Shown here piece by piece: positions 9,087 through 18,575 of a stretch of DNA of 64,000 bases. The translations under genes were made by a program, and so were the position numbers. This DNA comes from Acidiphilium acidophilum. GTDB lineage: Bacteria; Pseudomonadota; Alphaproteobacteria; Acetobacterales; Acetobacteraceae. Location of the stretch: positions 2,215,501-2,279,500 of the forward strand of contig NZ_JAWXYB010000018.1 in the NCBI RefSeq assembly GCF_033842475.1, given 5' to 3'. The notes under the pieces were generated by a model, which saw only the letters and a list, made by a program, of their open reading frames with translations, was not told where the DNA came from and made no database searches. Position 1 is the first letter of the stretch. Each line of letters opens with the position of its first letter.

Positions 9087-9484
9087 TCCAGCCGGGGTTC
9101 GATCCGTCGCGCCGGCGCGCTGCGGGGCGGCGGCGCAGCGGGGCGGGGACGGCCGATCGGCTCGCGATAGGGCTCCGAAACCACCGGCGGCGGGCGGCGC
9201 ACCGGCTCGCGCTCGTAGCCTGCGGCGGTCGCGCGGGGCAGCGGATCGTAAGGGGTCTCGTCGATCGCAACACCGCGCAGCGGTTCGGGCAGCCGCATCG
9301 TCAGAATCCGCAGCTCCTCCTGCACCTGATCGAGCTGCTCCTCGATCGCTTCGAGCCGGGATTTGACCCCGAATACCGAAAACGGCATCGCCAGCATCGC
9401 CAGCGCATAGAGCAGGCCGACCAGCAGCAGGATCAGGCCAAGCCACTCGGGCATCCAGGACGGCAGGGTGAAGGGCAATATCAT
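9083..9484 (-). CDS. Small membrane-anchored protein with coiled coil and proline-rich tail
   Basis: A 133-residue protein: one N-terminal transmembrane helix ([19 protein letters not shown]), a short coiled coil ([20 protein letters not shown]), then a Pro/Arg-rich tail likely to be disordered. No known family recognised. ATG 9484 is chosen because residues before it in the longer ORF are Arg/Ala-rich and unlike a membrane-protein start. It lies divergent to fhs, sharing a 92-bp intergenic region. Confidence 0.6.
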   Translation of the reverse strand: MILPFTLPSWMPEWLGLILLLVGLLYALAMLAMPFSVFGVKSRLEAIEEQLDQVQEELRILTMRLPEPLRGVAIDETPYDPLPRATAAGYEREPVRRPPPVVSEPYREPIGRPRPAAPPPRSAPARRIEPRLD

Positions 9485-9576
9485 GGCCCTATTTACCGGC
9501 GAGCGGGCAAGGCAGGCAAGTCTTGCGCAGACCCCCCTCCCCCGGACATAACGGGCGGCCAACCAGGGGAGACTTC

Positions 9577-11247
9577 ATGGCAACCGATCTCGATATCGCG
9601 CGCGCCGCGACCTTACGCCCGATCGCCGATATCGCCGCCGCCGCCGGCATCCCCGCCGACGCCCTGATCCCTTACGGCCGCTACAAGGGCAAGCTCGATT
9701 TCGGTTTCATCGATACGCTGCAGGCCAGGCCGGACGGCGCGCTGGTTCTGGTCGTCGGCATCAGCCCGACCCCGGCGGGCGAGGGCAAGACCACCACGAC
9801 CATCGGCCTCGGCGATGCGCTGCGCGCCGCCGGCAAACGCACCATGATCGCGCTGCGCGAACCCAGCCTCGGCCCCTGTTTCGGCCAGAAGGGCGGCGCC
9901 ACCGGCGGCGGCCATGCGCAGGTCGCGCCGATGGACGAGATCAACCTGCATTTCACCGGCGATTTCCACGCGATCACCAGCGCCAACAACCTGCTTGCGG
10001 CACTGCTCGACAATCATCTGTACTGGGGCAATGCGCTGGGGGTCGATCCCCGGAAAATCGCGGTGCAGCGCGCGATCGACATGAACGACCGCTCGCTGCG
10101 CGAAACCGTGCTCGGGCTCGGCCACGGCGCGAACGGGGCGGCACGCGAGCAGCGGTTCGACATCACGGTCGCCTCCGAGGTCATGGCGGTGTTCTGCCTC
10201 GCGAAAAATCTCGACGACCTCCAGACCCGCCTCGCCCGCATGGTGATCGCGGAGCGGCGGGACGGCAGCGCGATCACCCCGGCGGACATCAACGCGGCCG
10301 GCGCCATGACCGCCCTGCTGCGCGATGCGCTGCAACCCAATCTGGTGCAGACGCTCGAAGGCACGGCCGCCCTAGTTCACGGCGGTCCCTTCGCCAATAT
10401 CGCGCATGGCTGCAACTCGGTGATGGCGACCTCGACGGCGCTGAAACTGGCCGATTACGTGGTCACCGAAGCGGGGTTCGGGGCCGATCTCGGCGGCGAG
10501 AAATTCCTCGACATCAAATGCCGCCAGGCCGGTCTCGCCCCGTCCTGCGCCGTGGTGGTCGCGACCATGCGCGCGCTGAAAATGCACGCGGGAACCGCCA
10601 AGGCCGATCTCGGCACCCCCAACCCGTCCGCAGTGGCCGAGGGGGCTTCAAACCTGCGCCGTCACGTCGCCGCGATGCGCGCCTTCGGCCTGCCGGTGAT
10701 CGTCGCGATCAACGGATTCCTCGGCGATACCGAAGCCGAACGCGCGGCGTTGCGTGCCGCGCTCGATGCGGATGACATCACGGCGGTGTTCTGCACCCAT
10801 TGGGCGGACGGCTCGGCGGGTGCCGCGGATCTTGCGCGGGCGGTCGTTGCGGCGACGGAGTCGAAAGCCGCCCGCTTCGCCCCACTCTATCCCGACGACA
10901 TGCCGATTGCCGACAAGCTGCGGACCCTGGTGCGCAGGATTTACGGCGGTGATGATATCGAACTGACCCCGAAAGCCGCGAAACAGATCGCGCGGCTGGA
11001 AGCCCGGGGCTACGGCAGCCTGCCGGTCTGCATGGCCAAGACCCAGTACAGTTTCACCGCCGACCCGGCGCGGCGCGGCGCGCCGACCGGCTTCACCCTG
11101 CCGATCCGCGAACTCCGCCTCTCCGCCGGTGCGGGGTTCGTGGTGGCGCTGGCCGGTGACATCCTGACCATGCCGGGCCTGCCGCGAATCCCCGCGGCGG
11201 ACAGTATCGGCGTGAACGAAGCGGGCGAGATATTCGGAATTTTCTAG
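9577..11247 (+). CDS. fhs: Formate-tetrahydrofolate ligase
   Basis: ATP-dependent synthesis of 10-formyl-tetrahydrofolate from formate, feeding one-carbon metabolism in the cytosol. The 556-residue length is normal for FTHFS. The ATP-binding signature [19 protein letters not shown] lies near residues 64-82, and further conserved blocks include [17 protein letters not shown] and [14 protein letters not shown] purine-rich AGGGGAG lies just before ATG 9577. An earlier in-frame start at 9523 adds residues with no family match. I saw no riboswitch in the short leader. Confidence 0.95.
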   Translation: MATDLDIARAATLRPIADIAAAAGIPADALIPYGRYKGKLDFGFIDTLQARPDGALVLVVGISPTPAGEGKTTTTIGLGDALRAAGKRTMIALREPSLGPCFGQKGGATGGGHAQVAPMDEINLHFTGDFHAITSANNLLAALLDNHLYWGNALGVDPRKIAVQRAIDMNDRSLRETVLGLGHGANGAAREQRFDITVASEVMAVFCLAKNLDDLQTRLARMVIAERRDGSAITPADINAAGAMTALLRDALQPNLVQTLEGTAALVHGGPFANIAHGCNSVMATSTALKLADYVVTEAGFGADLGGEKFLDIKCRQAGLAPSCAVVVATMRALKMHAGTAKADLGTPNPSAVAEGASNLRRHVAAMRAFGLPVIVAINGFLGDTEAERAALRAALDADDITAVFCTHWADGSAGAADLARAVVAATESKAARFAPLYPDDMPIADKLRTLVRRIYGGDDIELTPKAAKQIARLEARGYGSLPVCMAKTQYSFTADPARRGAPTGFTLPIRELRLSAGAGFVVALAGDILTMPGLPRIPAADSIGVNEAGEIFGIF

Positions 11248-11280
11248 GCCCGCCCCCTGCCTGTAACCACCGCCCGATCC

Positions 11281-14019
11281 TCAGTGGGCGTCCGACCAGT
11301 TGGCCCCGATTCCGGCTTCGACCAGCAGCGGCACCGAAAGCACGGCGGCCTGCTGCATCACCTCACGCGCGACCGCCGCCGCCGCCGGGGCCTGATCGAT
11401 CGGGGCTTCGAACAGGAGTTCGTCGTGGACCTGCAACAGAATCCGCATGTCGAGCCCTGAGGCCGCGATCGCGTCCGGCAGGCGGACCATCGCCCGTTTG
11501 ATGATATCGGCGGCCCCGCCCTGCAGCGGCGCGTTGATCGCCTGACGTTCGGCATAGCCGCGTCGTGCCGGGTTCTTGTCGGCGATGCCGGGCACATGGC
11601 AGCGGCGACCGAACGGGGTGACGACATAGCCGTGGGTGCGGGCGAATTCGCGGGTGTCGTTCATGTAGCGGCGGATTTCGGGATAGCGGGCGAAATAGGC
11701 GTCGATATAGCGTTTCGCCTCGCCGTTATCGATCCCGAGCTGCCGGGCGAGGCCGAAGGCGGAAATGCCGTAGATGATCCCGAAATTGATCGCCTTGGCG
11801 CGGCGGCGGGTCGCGCCGTCCATACCCTCCATCGGCACGCCGAACACTTCCGAGGCGGTGCGGGCGTGGATGTCCTCGTTGTTGATGAAACTCGCCTTGA
11901 GCGCGGGAATATCCGCGACATGGGCGAGCAGGCGCAATTCGATCTGGGAATAATCCGCCGAGATCAGCGCGTGGCCGGGGGCAGCGATGAATGCGCGGCG
12001 GATGCGCGCCCCCTCGCTGGTGCGGATCGGGATATTCTGCAGATTGGGGTCGTTCGAGGAGAGCCGCCCGGTCGCGGCGATCGCCTGGGCGTAGCTGGTG
12101 TGGACCCGGCGATCCTCGATATCGATTTCGGTGACCAGCGCATCGGCATAGGTCGATTTGAGTTTCTGCAGCTGGCGCCAGTCGAGGATCCGGCGCGGCA
12201 GTTCGTGCCCGGCTTCGGCGAGTTCTTCGAGCGCGGCGGCGTCGGTGCCCCAGGCGCCGGTCTTGGTGCGTTTGCCGCCTTGCAGCTTCATCTCGCCGAA
12301 CAGGATCTCGCCGAGCTGCTTCGGGCTGCCGAGGTTGAAGGCGTGGCCGACCAGCTGTTCGATATCGCGCTGGATCTCGTCCATCCGGCGGGCGAATTCG
12401 TCGGACATCGCGACGAGATCGTCGCGGTCGACCATGATGCCGGCGCGTTCCATCGCGAGCAGAACCGGCACCAGCCCGCGCTCCATGGTTTCGTACAGGG
12501 TGAGCGCCTTCGCCTCGCGCAGGCGGGGGCGGAGCCATTGCCAGAGACGCAAGGTGACGTCGGCATCCTCGGCGGCGTAGGCGGTGGCGCGATCGACCGG
12601 CACGGCGGAAAAACTCACCCGGTTGCGGCCGGTGCCGGTGACCTCGTCATACGAGATCGGTTTATGATCGAGATGCAGGACGGATAATTCATCCATGCCA
12701 TGACCATGCGCGCCGGCTTCGAGCGCATAGGAGATCAGCATGGTGTCGTCGAACGGGGCCGCATCGGGCAGGGCAGCGGCGGCGAGCACGTGCAGGTCGA
12801 ACTTCGCGTTGTGGAATATTTTGAGAATGGCGGGGTCGGTCAGGATCGGCGCGAGGCGGGCGTGGACCAGAGCGCGCGGCAATTGCTCGCCGGCTTCATG
12901 GCCGAGCGGCAGATAGGCGGCGCGGCCCGGGGCGGTTGCGAGCGAAATGCCGACCAGACGGGTCCGTCTTGCGTTGAGGTCCGTGGTTTCGGTGTCGATC
13001 GCAACGAAGCCGGTCGCGATGATGTCGGCGATCCAGCGATCGAGGGCGGCTTCGGTATCGATCGTCTCGTAGGGTCCGAACGGCGCATCGGACGTGGTCA
13101 CCACCGGGACCGCGGCGACCGGCGGGGCGCTGCGCTCTTCGTGCCGCCGGGCAAGACCGTCGAGGCCGAGCCGGGCCTTGATGCTCTTGAACCCCTGGGC
13201 ATCGAGAAAATCGTGCAGCACGGCATCGTCATGGGGGGCGATCGCGAGATCATCGATCGGGCAGGGCAGGGCGACGTTGCACCGCAGTTCAACGAGGCGG
13301 CGCGAGATCCTGGCATCCTCGGCATGGGCGATCAGCGCGTCGCGCCGCTTCGAGGGTTTCATGGTACCCGATGACGCCGCGGCCAGGATGGCGTCGAGCG
13401 TGCCGTATTCGTTGATGAGCTGTGCTGCCCCTTTCGGCCCGATTCCGGCGACGCCGGGGACGTTGTCGACCGAATCGCCCATCAGCGCCTGCGCGTCGAT
13501 CATCTGCGCCGGGGTGACGCCGAATTTTTCCATTACCTGGGCGGGTCCGATCGCGGTGGATTTGATCGGGTCGAGCATCGAGACGCCGTTGCCGAGCAAC
13601 TGCATCAGATCCTTGTCCGACGACACGATGATGACCTCGCCGCCTGCCGCCTTCATGGCTTCGGCATAGCTCGCGATCAGATCATCCGCCTCGAACCCGT
13701 CGAGTTCGATCGCCGGCACCGCGAAGGCGCGGGTCGCCTCGCGCACCAGGGCGAATTGCGGGATCAGTTCAGCGGGCGGTTCGGGCCGCTGCGCCTTGTA
13801 GCGCGGGTCGATCGCGTTGCGGAACGTGGTTCGTCCGGCATCGAAGATCACCGCGAGATGGGTGCCGGTGTGCTCCTTGAGCAGGCGGGTGAGCATGTTG
13901 CAGAAGCCGAACACCGCGTTGACCGGGGTGCCGTCCGGCCTTGTCATCGGCGGCAGGGCGTGGAAGGCGCGGAAGATGAAGCCCGAGCCGTCGACCAGGA
14001 CCAGATTTTTTTTGCTCAA
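11281..14019 (-). CDS. polA: DNA polymerase I
   Basis: Replication and repair polymerase with three domains in order: a 5'-3' nuclease (from KKNLVLVDGSGFIFRAFHAL), a 3'-5' exonuclease whose AIDTETTDLN keeps the catalytic Asp/Glu pair, and the polymerase domain ending with the metal-binding VHDELLFEA and a short C-terminus. I place the start at TTG 14019 (LSKKNLVLVDG), giving 912 residues. This TTG overlaps the stop of the upstream zinc-finger gene (TTGA), a typical coupled arrangement, and the longer in-frame ATG start lies inside that gene. Confidence 0.93.
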   Translation of the reverse strand: MSKKNLVLVDGSGFIFRAFHALPPMTRPDGTPVNAVFGFCNMLTRLLKEHTGTHLAVIFDAGRTTFRNAIDPRYKAQRPEPPAELIPQFALVREATRAFAVPAIELDGFEADDLIASYAEAMKAAGGEVIIVSSDKDLMQLLGNGVSMLDPIKSTAIGPAQVMEKFGVTPAQMIDAQALMGDSVDNVPGVAGIGPKGAAQLINEYGTLDAILAAASSGTMKPSKRRDALIAHAEDARISRRLVELRCNVALPCPIDDLAIAPHDDAVLHDFLDAQGFKSIKARLGLDGLARRHEERSAPPVAAVPVVTTSDAPFGPYETIDTEAALDRWIADIIATGFVAIDTETTDLNARRTRLVGISLATAPGRAAYLPLGHEAGEQLPRALVHARLAPILTDPAILKIFHNAKFDLHVLAAAALPDAAPFDDTMLISYALEAGAHGHGMDELSVLHLDHKPISYDEVTGTGRNRVSFSAVPVDRATAYAAEDADVTLRLWQWLRPRLREAKALTLYETMERGLVPVLLAMERAGIMVDRDDLVAMSDEFARRMDEIQRDIEQLVGHAFNLGSPKQLGEILFGEMKLQGGKRTKTGAWGTDAAALEELAEAGHELPRRILDWRQLQKLKSTYADALVTEIDIEDRRVHTSYAQAIAATGRLSSNDPNLQNIPIRTSEGARIRRAFIAAPGHALISADYSQIELRLLAHVADIPALKASFINNEDIHARTASEVFGVPMEGMDGATRRRAKAINFGIIYGISAFGLARQLGIDNGEAKRYIDAYFARYPEIRRYMNDTREFARTHGYVVTPFGRRCHVPGIADKNPARRGYAERQAINAPLQGGAADIIKRAMVRLPDAIAASGLDMRILLQVHDELLFEAPIDQAPAAAAVAREVMQQAAVLSVPLLVEAGIGANWSDAH

Positions 14020-14210
14020 TGCGCGGCCCCGCGCGGCGCGCCGGCGGCGAGGATGTAATGGCGCGAGCAATAGGGGCAGATGATCGCCTCATCCTCGATT
14101 TTCAGGAACACGCGCGGATGGCCGAGCGGCTCGCCCCCGCCATCGCAGGCGACCACACGATCGTGAACCTCGAAGGTCTCGGCAGCGGGCGAAAGCGGGG
14201 CATCTGGCAT
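14016..14210 (-). CDS. CHCC-type zinc-finger protein
   Basis: A 64-residue protein of the zf-CHCC family (related to the mitochondrial complex I subunit NDUFS6). It has a cysteine in VVACDGGG, a histidine in LGHPRVF, and the CPYC pair near the end; together these four residues would hold one zinc ion. ATG 14210 gives the usual compact length, while an in-frame start at 14354 adds unlikely Arg/Gln-rich residues. It is translationally coupled to polA by a TTGA overlap; the functional link is unknown. Confidence 0.75.
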   Translation of the reverse strand: MPDAPLSPAAETFEVHDRVVACDGGGEPLGHPRVFLKIEDEAIICPYCSRHYILAAGAPRGAAH

Positions 14211-14240
14211 CGGAACCTCTTTGCTTGATCTAGAGCGTCC

Positions 14241-15245
14241 ATGATACCGAATTGCGCCGTGAATGCCTATCGAGCCGGATTGCTGGGTCTGCTGCTGATC
14301 GCGCTTGCCGGTTGTGCCGTGCCGTTTCGGGTGCCGCGCGCGACGGTGGATCATCCGATCGTGACCGATGGCTATTTCGTGCTCGGATCGGGCGCCCGGC
14401 TACCCTATCGGGACTGGCTGCCCGCCGGGCCGCCGCGTGCCGTGGTGCTCGCGCTGCACGGGTTCAACGACAGCCGGGATGCCTGGGCGCTGATCGCGCC
14501 GGAATTCACCAAGGCGGGGATTGCGATCTACGCGCCGGATCAGCGCGGCTTCGGCGCGGCGCCGGATCGGGGGCGGTGGCCGGGGACGGCACGGCTGGTG
14601 GGGGATGCGCGCCAGATGATCGCCCTGCTGCACCGGCGCTATCCGGGGGTCAGGCTGACGCTGATGGGCGAGAGCATGGGCGGGGCGGTCGCTCTGCTGC
14701 TCGGTGCGCGGGGCGACAGGTTGATAAACTCCTACGTGCTGATTTCACCGGCGGTGTGGGGCGGCAAGACCCTGGCCTGGCCGCTGCGCGCGAGCCTGAT
14801 CGCGGGCGATACCTTCGTGCCCTGGATGCGGCTGACCGGGAAGCAGGCTCATATACTGGCGAGCGACAATATCCCCGCGCTGATCGCCTTTTCGGAAGAT
14901 CCGCTGACGATCCACGCCACGCGGATCGCGACGATCGCGGGGCTGGTCCGTATGATGGGGCGGGCGCAACACGCTTGCGCGGCATTCGCCCCCGCTCATG
15001 CGCTGATCCTGTATGGCGGGCACGATCAGTTGATCCCCAAAGAAGCGATGGCGCGCTGCTGGCGGCGGTTGCCGGAGGATTCCGGCGTGATCACCGCCTA
15101 TTATCCGGCGGATTATCATCTGATGCTGCTCGATCATCAGCGCCGGGTTCCGGCTCGCGACATTATCGGCTTTATCCTCCACCCGCGCCGTCCGCTGGAT
15201 TCGGATGCCGCGACCGACGCCATGATTTTCAGCGCGCAGCATTGA
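14241..15245 (+). CDS. Lipoprotein alpha/beta hydrolase (lysophospholipase-like)
   Basis: A 334-residue serine hydrolase anchored as a lipoprotein: the signal LLGLLLIALAGC ends in a lipobox with Cys25. The mature protein shows the alpha/beta hydrolase strand LALHGFNDSRDAW with its oxyanion HG, the nucleophile elbow GESMGG, an acid in YGGHDQLIP, and the catalytic histidine in ADYHLMLLD. The closest group is the monoglyceride lipase/lysophospholipase (Hydrolase_4) family; the true substrate is unknown. It is divergent from the zinc-finger/polA pair. Confidence 0.8.
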   Translation: MIPNCAVNAYRAGLLGLLLIALAGCAVPFRVPRATVDHPIVTDGYFVLGSGARLPYRDWLPAGPPRAVVLALHGFNDSRDAWALIAPEFTKAGIAIYAPDQRGFGAAPDRGRWPGTARLVGDARQMIALLHRRYPGVRLTLMGESMGGAVALLLGARGDRLINSYVLISPAVWGGKTLAWPLRASLIAGDTFVPWMRLTGKQAHILASDNIPALIAFSEDPLTIHATRIATIAGLVRMMGRAQHACAAFAPAHALILYGGHDQLIPKEAMARCWRRLPEDSGVITAYYPADYHLMLLDHQRRVPARDIIGFILHPRRPLDSDAATDAMIFSAQH

Positions 15246-15278
15246 ACCCCGGCCCGAACCGGGCTATCAGACCGGCGT

Positions 15279-15355
15279 GGACCCGTAGCTCAGCTGGATA
15301 GAGCGTTGCCCTCCGAAGGCAAAGGTCGCGCGTTCGAATCGCGCCGGGTCCGCCA
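15279..15355 (+). tRNA. tRNA-Arg (anticodon CCG)
   Basis: A complete 77-nt tRNA: acceptor GGACCCG pairs with CGGGTCC, discriminator G, encoded CCA. The anticodon loop CTCCGAA reads CCG, and the T loop is GTTCGAATC. This is the chromosomal gene used as integration target; the element's attL core (15308-15356) supplies its 3' half, so the tRNA remains intact after integration. Confidence 0.97.
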
Positions 15356-15356
15356 A
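15308..15356. repeat. attL: left copy of the 49-bp integration core
   Basis: 49 bp from the anticodon stem of tRNA-Arg(CCG) to one base after its CCA, identical to 41505-41553. Identity stops sharply on both sides (TT versus TC before; A versus T after). A direct repeat of a tRNA 3' half next to a tyrosine integrase is the standard mark of site-specific integration. Confidence 0.95.
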
Positions 15357-15409
15357 ATTCCCCAAGAAAATCAACGACTTAGCAAAAGCGCCGGGAATTT
15401 ATTTGATTT

Positions 15410-15440
15410 TGCGCTCCAATTAAGGTCCAACTGCGCTCCA
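15410..15440. promoter_or_regulatory. Putative integrase arm-type sites, left end
   Basis: TGCGCTCCAAT at 15410-15420 and TGCGCTCCA at 15432-15440, with a degenerate copy (GGTCCAACT) between. The same 11-mer occurs twice in tandem at the other end of the element (41371-41392). Repeats shared by both ends, just inside the att cores, are what integrase N-terminal domains usually bind. Confidence 0.6.
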
Positions 15441-15453
15441 CAAGGAGACGGTG

Positions 15454-16503
15454 ATGGCAACGATTCGGGCGCGGCGAGATCGGGACAAAAACATAATCGG
15501 CTTCCAGGCGTTGATCCGGCGCGCTGGGCATCCACAACAAATCAAGACGTTCAGAAACAAGCGCGATGCAGAAATCTGGTCGAACGCCATTGAGTCAGAG
15601 ATGGAGCGCAACGTGTTCGTCGATCGCTCAGAAGCGTCTCGAACCACGCTCCGCCAGGTCCTAGAACGCTACAAGACCGAGATTTCGACGGCAAAGCGGG
15701 GGTCTGGCCCGGAAATATCTCGAATCACCGCTTTGATGGACCATCCGCTCGCATCCCGAAAAATGGCCGCCATCACGTCATCAGACATTGCCAAATGGCG
15801 GAACGAACGACTCCAAGCCGTATCTGCATCGACTACAAAAAGAGAAATGACGATCTTGTCTCACGTTTTCTCGATAGCGATCGACGAATGGGGTATCAGT
15901 CTCGAAAAGAATCCACTGGCGAAGGTTTCTAGACCAAAAGTTAACGATCAGCGTGATCGCAGATTTCAAGACGAAGAGGAAAAAGCGCTGATCGAAGCGG
16001 CGACGCAGTACGAACAGAGACAGGACGCAATGCCGATCGTGTTCATGATCCGGTTCCTGGTTGAAACCAGCATGCGCCGGTCTGAACTGGTTAATATGAA
16101 ATGGGAACACGTAAATCTGACTCGCCGTACCCTACGCATTCCGAACTCAAAAACCGATACCGAGCGTGAAAAAGGCAGGACGATTCCGATTTCATCGAAA
16201 GCTGTCGCCGTCTTGATCGACCTCGGCCCCCACGAAGCCGGACCCGTGTGGGGTAATATAAAGCCAGACTCTGTTACCAGAGCGTTTTCGCGGATCTGCG
16301 ACCGCGCCGGCCTAAAAAACCTGCGACTACATGACCTAAGGCACGAAGCGATTTCAAGAATCTATGAACAAACTGACTTGGATGCGCTGGAAGTCAGCCG
16401 GGTCAGCGGCCACAAGTCCATCTCGATGCTAAGCCGATACACGCATCTGCGCCCAGACGATCTGGCCGATCGCTTGGACGGCAAGCGACGCGGCGGCGGA
16501 TGA
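15454..16503 (+). CDS. int: Tyrosine site-specific integrase
   Basis: 349-residue recombinase that would integrate and excise the element at tRNA-Arg. The N-terminal part (MATIRARRDRDKNIIGFQAL, then TFRNKRDAEIWS) is an arm-binding/AP2-like domain; residues ~65-150 form the core-binding SAM-like domain. The catalytic domain retains R208 (MRRSEL), H293 and R296 (HDLRHEA), H320 (SGHKS) and nucleophile Y329 (RYTHLR). ATG 15454 is preferred over the adjacent GTG 15451 because AAGGAG at 15442-15447 lies 6 bp before it. It directly follows attL and has no frameshift, so it may be active. Confidence 0.95.
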   Translation: MATIRARRDRDKNIIGFQALIRRAGHPQQIKTFRNKRDAEIWSNAIESEMERNVFVDRSEASRTTLRQVLERYKTEISTAKRGSGPEISRITALMDHPLASRKMAAITSSDIAKWRNERLQAVSASTTKREMTILSHVFSIAIDEWGISLEKNPLAKVSRPKVNDQRDRRFQDEEEKALIEAATQYEQRQDAMPIVFMIRFLVETSMRRSELVNMKWEHVNLTRRTLRIPNSKTDTEREKGRTIPISSKAVAVLIDLGPHEAGPVWGNIKPDSVTRAFSRICDRAGLKNLRLHDLRHEAISRIYEQTDLDALEVSRVSGHKSISMLSRYTHLRPDDLADRLDGKRRGGG

Positions 16504-16518
16504 TTTAGGATTGCCGAT

Positions 16519-16535
16519 AACACCATTATGGTGTT
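16519..16535. promoter_or_regulatory. Perfect 17-bp palindrome upstream of the MqsR-like gene
   Basis: AACACCATTATGGTGTT: two 8-bp arms around a central T. It sits 11 bp before the likely GTG start of the toxin-like gene, where toxin-antitoxin operators usually lie. Operator function is inferred from position. Confidence 0.5.
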
Positions 16536-16546
16536 ATGTGTCTGGG

Positions 16547-16765
16547 GTGACGGATAAACGCAAACCGACTTACGACCTTGACGCATTCAAGTTGGCCGCA
16601 GGTGGCATGCGGGTCACGATCGTTGCGACGAGAACGGCGGCTGGTCTGGGGTTCGGGCGCGCCGAAATCGAAGCCACGATTCAGACCATTCAACGGACAC
16701 ACTTCTACAAGTCCATGACCTCCCACGGTGATCATCGGATTTGGCAGGATGTTTGTTACGGCTAA
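16547..16765 (+). pseudogene. C-terminally truncated MqsR-type mRNA interferase toxin
   Basis: The 72 residues from GTG 16547 match MqsR: DKRKPTYDLDAFK at the start, then FYKSMTSHGDHRIWQDV, the most conserved block of the family. E. coli MqsR has 98 residues; this one stops after DVCYG, losing the last two strands. No MqsA-like antitoxin gene follows: the next 650 bp are G-rich or iteron DNA. The gene is therefore probably a decayed toxin remnant without its antitoxin, though a short active form cannot be excluded. Starts further upstream (TTG 16511, GTG 16538) are possible. Confidence 0.7.
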
Positions 16766-16766
16766 G

Positions 16767-16790
16767 GTCACATAATATGCAGTATGTGAC
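16767..16790. promoter_or_regulatory. Inverted repeat GTCACATA-N8-TATGTGAC
   Basis: Two perfect 8-bp arms separated by 8 bp, just after the toxin remnant's stop. It shares the TCACA/TGTGA half-sites of the element's leader palindromes but with 12 instead of 7 bp between them, so it may be a variant binding site or a terminator-like hairpin. Confidence 0.4.
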
Positions 16791-17050
16791 GTTTGTAAGC
16801 CGCGCCACATTTGATCAGAAGGCGGCACGAAAGCCACGGAAAGCAAGAGGTTGGTCGGCGCGTCCAGCGCGGCGGCGGGCCTTGGCGGGCCGCCGGGACG
16901 GCGGGAGTGTGGTCAGGCGGCGGGCGGGCTGGGGCGGCCCTGGCGGGCCAGGGCGGGACCGGCGGGAGCGGAGTGCCGGGCAGCCTGATGGCGGGCCTGA
17001 GCGGGCCTTGGGCGGCCCGGCAGTGAGCCCCCGCCGGCGGCGGGGAAGAA
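16791..17050. other. G-rich non-coding stretch left of the origin-like region
   Basis: 260 bp with many GGCGGGCC/GGGCGGG runs on the plus strand. Open frames here lack ribosome-binding sites and have Arg/Gly/Pro-only composition, so I see no gene. The G runs could form G-quadruplex or strong hairpin structures beside the iterons. Confidence 0.4.
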
Positions 17051-17440
17051 GACACAGCCGCCGCGCGGGCGCGGCCCCTGGTTTACCTCAAGGCTAAAAT
17101 GATCATTGCGATCATTTTATGATCATTTTATGATCATTTTAGTGATCATTTTAGTTGTAGATATATCCTTCACTTTTTCAAAATAAGGATAAAATGATCA
17201 TATATTCTGAAAAACACATACCATATAGGATTTTTGCAAAATTTCAGATCTCGTAGAATCGAATTTCTGTGGGTGTATGTGCTGAGCCGGAATCGTGATC
17301 ATTTAGCCCGATTTTGGCAAAGATGCAGGTATAATCTACAACTAAAATGATCACTAAAATGATCATAAAATGATCCGGGGGTGATCATTTTAGCCGTTAA
17401 GGTAAACTCCGGGCCGCGCCGCCGGCGCGGCGGCTGTGTC
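17051..17440. promoter_or_regulatory. oriV: Plasmid origin-like region: TGATCA iterons flanked by a ~55-bp inverted repeat
   Basis: The AT-rich core (17100-17395) carries nine exact TGATCA motifs, mostly in the form AAAATGATCA or its complement, plus two one-base variants (CGATCA, TGATCC). The core is bracketed by long inverted arms: 17051-17105 and 17382-17440 match as reverse complements with only a few differences, and both contain GACACAGCCGCCGCGC, GTTTACCT and GGCTAAAATGATCA. RSF1010 oriV has the same plan, with iterons plus two primase sites (ssiA, ssiB) in opposite orientation. The adjacent gene is an RSF1010 RepB'-type primase, which supports the reading. Confidence 0.65.
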
Positions 17441-18575
17441 TTTACGCCGGGCCCGCCCGGCGGCGCGGCGCAGCCGCCTTGGCGATCTCGGCCCAGCCGG
17501 TGTGGTACGCCCGCGTTTTCTCAAGGCTCCGGTCTCCCGCCGGCCCGAACGCCGCGCCGGCGGTGCGGCGGGCATAGTCGGGCCAGTCATGCCTGCGCCC
17601 CTCTCTCGTCGTCGACCTTTCGATGATCTGTGCGATCGCATCGCGCCCGATCCCGATCGCCCGCAAGCGGATCGCGATCATAAAATCCACTTTGGACATA
17701 TCGCGCTCGGGCGCATCGCGCATCACGGTAGTCTCGATGTCGTGTAGAAAGACCTCATATAGCGCGTCCGGCGTCCCCCCGGCCTCGGGCCGCCCCATCG
17801 GCCTGATGGCCGGCCTGGCGGGGCTCGTCTGTTCCCTCACGCGCGGGGTTTGCGACATGATCGCGGCGATCCGATCTCGCCCGCCGGTCGATTGAGCAAC
17901 CTGATGTCTGGAAAATAGGGCGAGCGGGGGTCAGGCATCCTGGTAGTCCCACTTGATGTAGCCCTTGGTGTCGGCGGCCCATTTTTCATCGATTTCGACG
18001 AGGACGGCGCTGACGAGGCGTTCGAGGGAGGCTTCGTTGGGGAAGACCCTGATTTTGGTGGTGCGGCGTTTGAGTTCCTGCTGGATGCCGCGTTCCATGG
18101 GGTTGGAAGTGCGAAGCCGGCGCTGGTGGGGTTCTGGCAGTGTGAAGACGGTGAGGCCTTCGGGGATATTTCGTTCGAGCCAATCGGCGAGCTTTGGTGC
18201 GGTGTCGCGATAGGCATTGACGAGGGTTGTGAGAGCGATCTGGGCAGCGGCGAGGGAATTTGCGTTCCAGACGGTCCGGAGTTCTGCGCCGATGCGTTTG
18301 CGGATGGCGTGGTTGGGGGCGTGGTGGATGGCGTTTTGGGCGAGGTGGAACTGGCATCGTTGCCAGTGTGCGGCGCCGAAGACGGCGCGGCGTGCGGCGT
18401 GCAATCCGGCATGGTCATCGGAGACGATGAATTCGACGCCTCGCAGGCCACGCTGATGGAGGCTTTCGAGGAAGGCACGCCAATGGACTTCGGCCTCGGA
18501 AAGGGCGACCGAGACGCCGAGGACACGGCGGCGTTCATCGGGTCCGATGCCGATGGCCGAGAGCACGGCGGCATC

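Noticed and set aside
9485-9576. Tetrahydrofolate riboswitch before fhs
   Set aside because: The 92-bp leader shows none of the conserved pairing or core motifs I know for THF riboswitches.
11596-12687. 363-codon ORF antisense to polA
   Set aside because: Shadow of polA codon bias; polA has full domain support.
16741-17097. 118-codon ORF over the G-rich stretch
   Set aside because: Nearly all Arg/Gly/Pro/Ala, no ribosome-binding site, and it ends in the origin-like inverted repeat.
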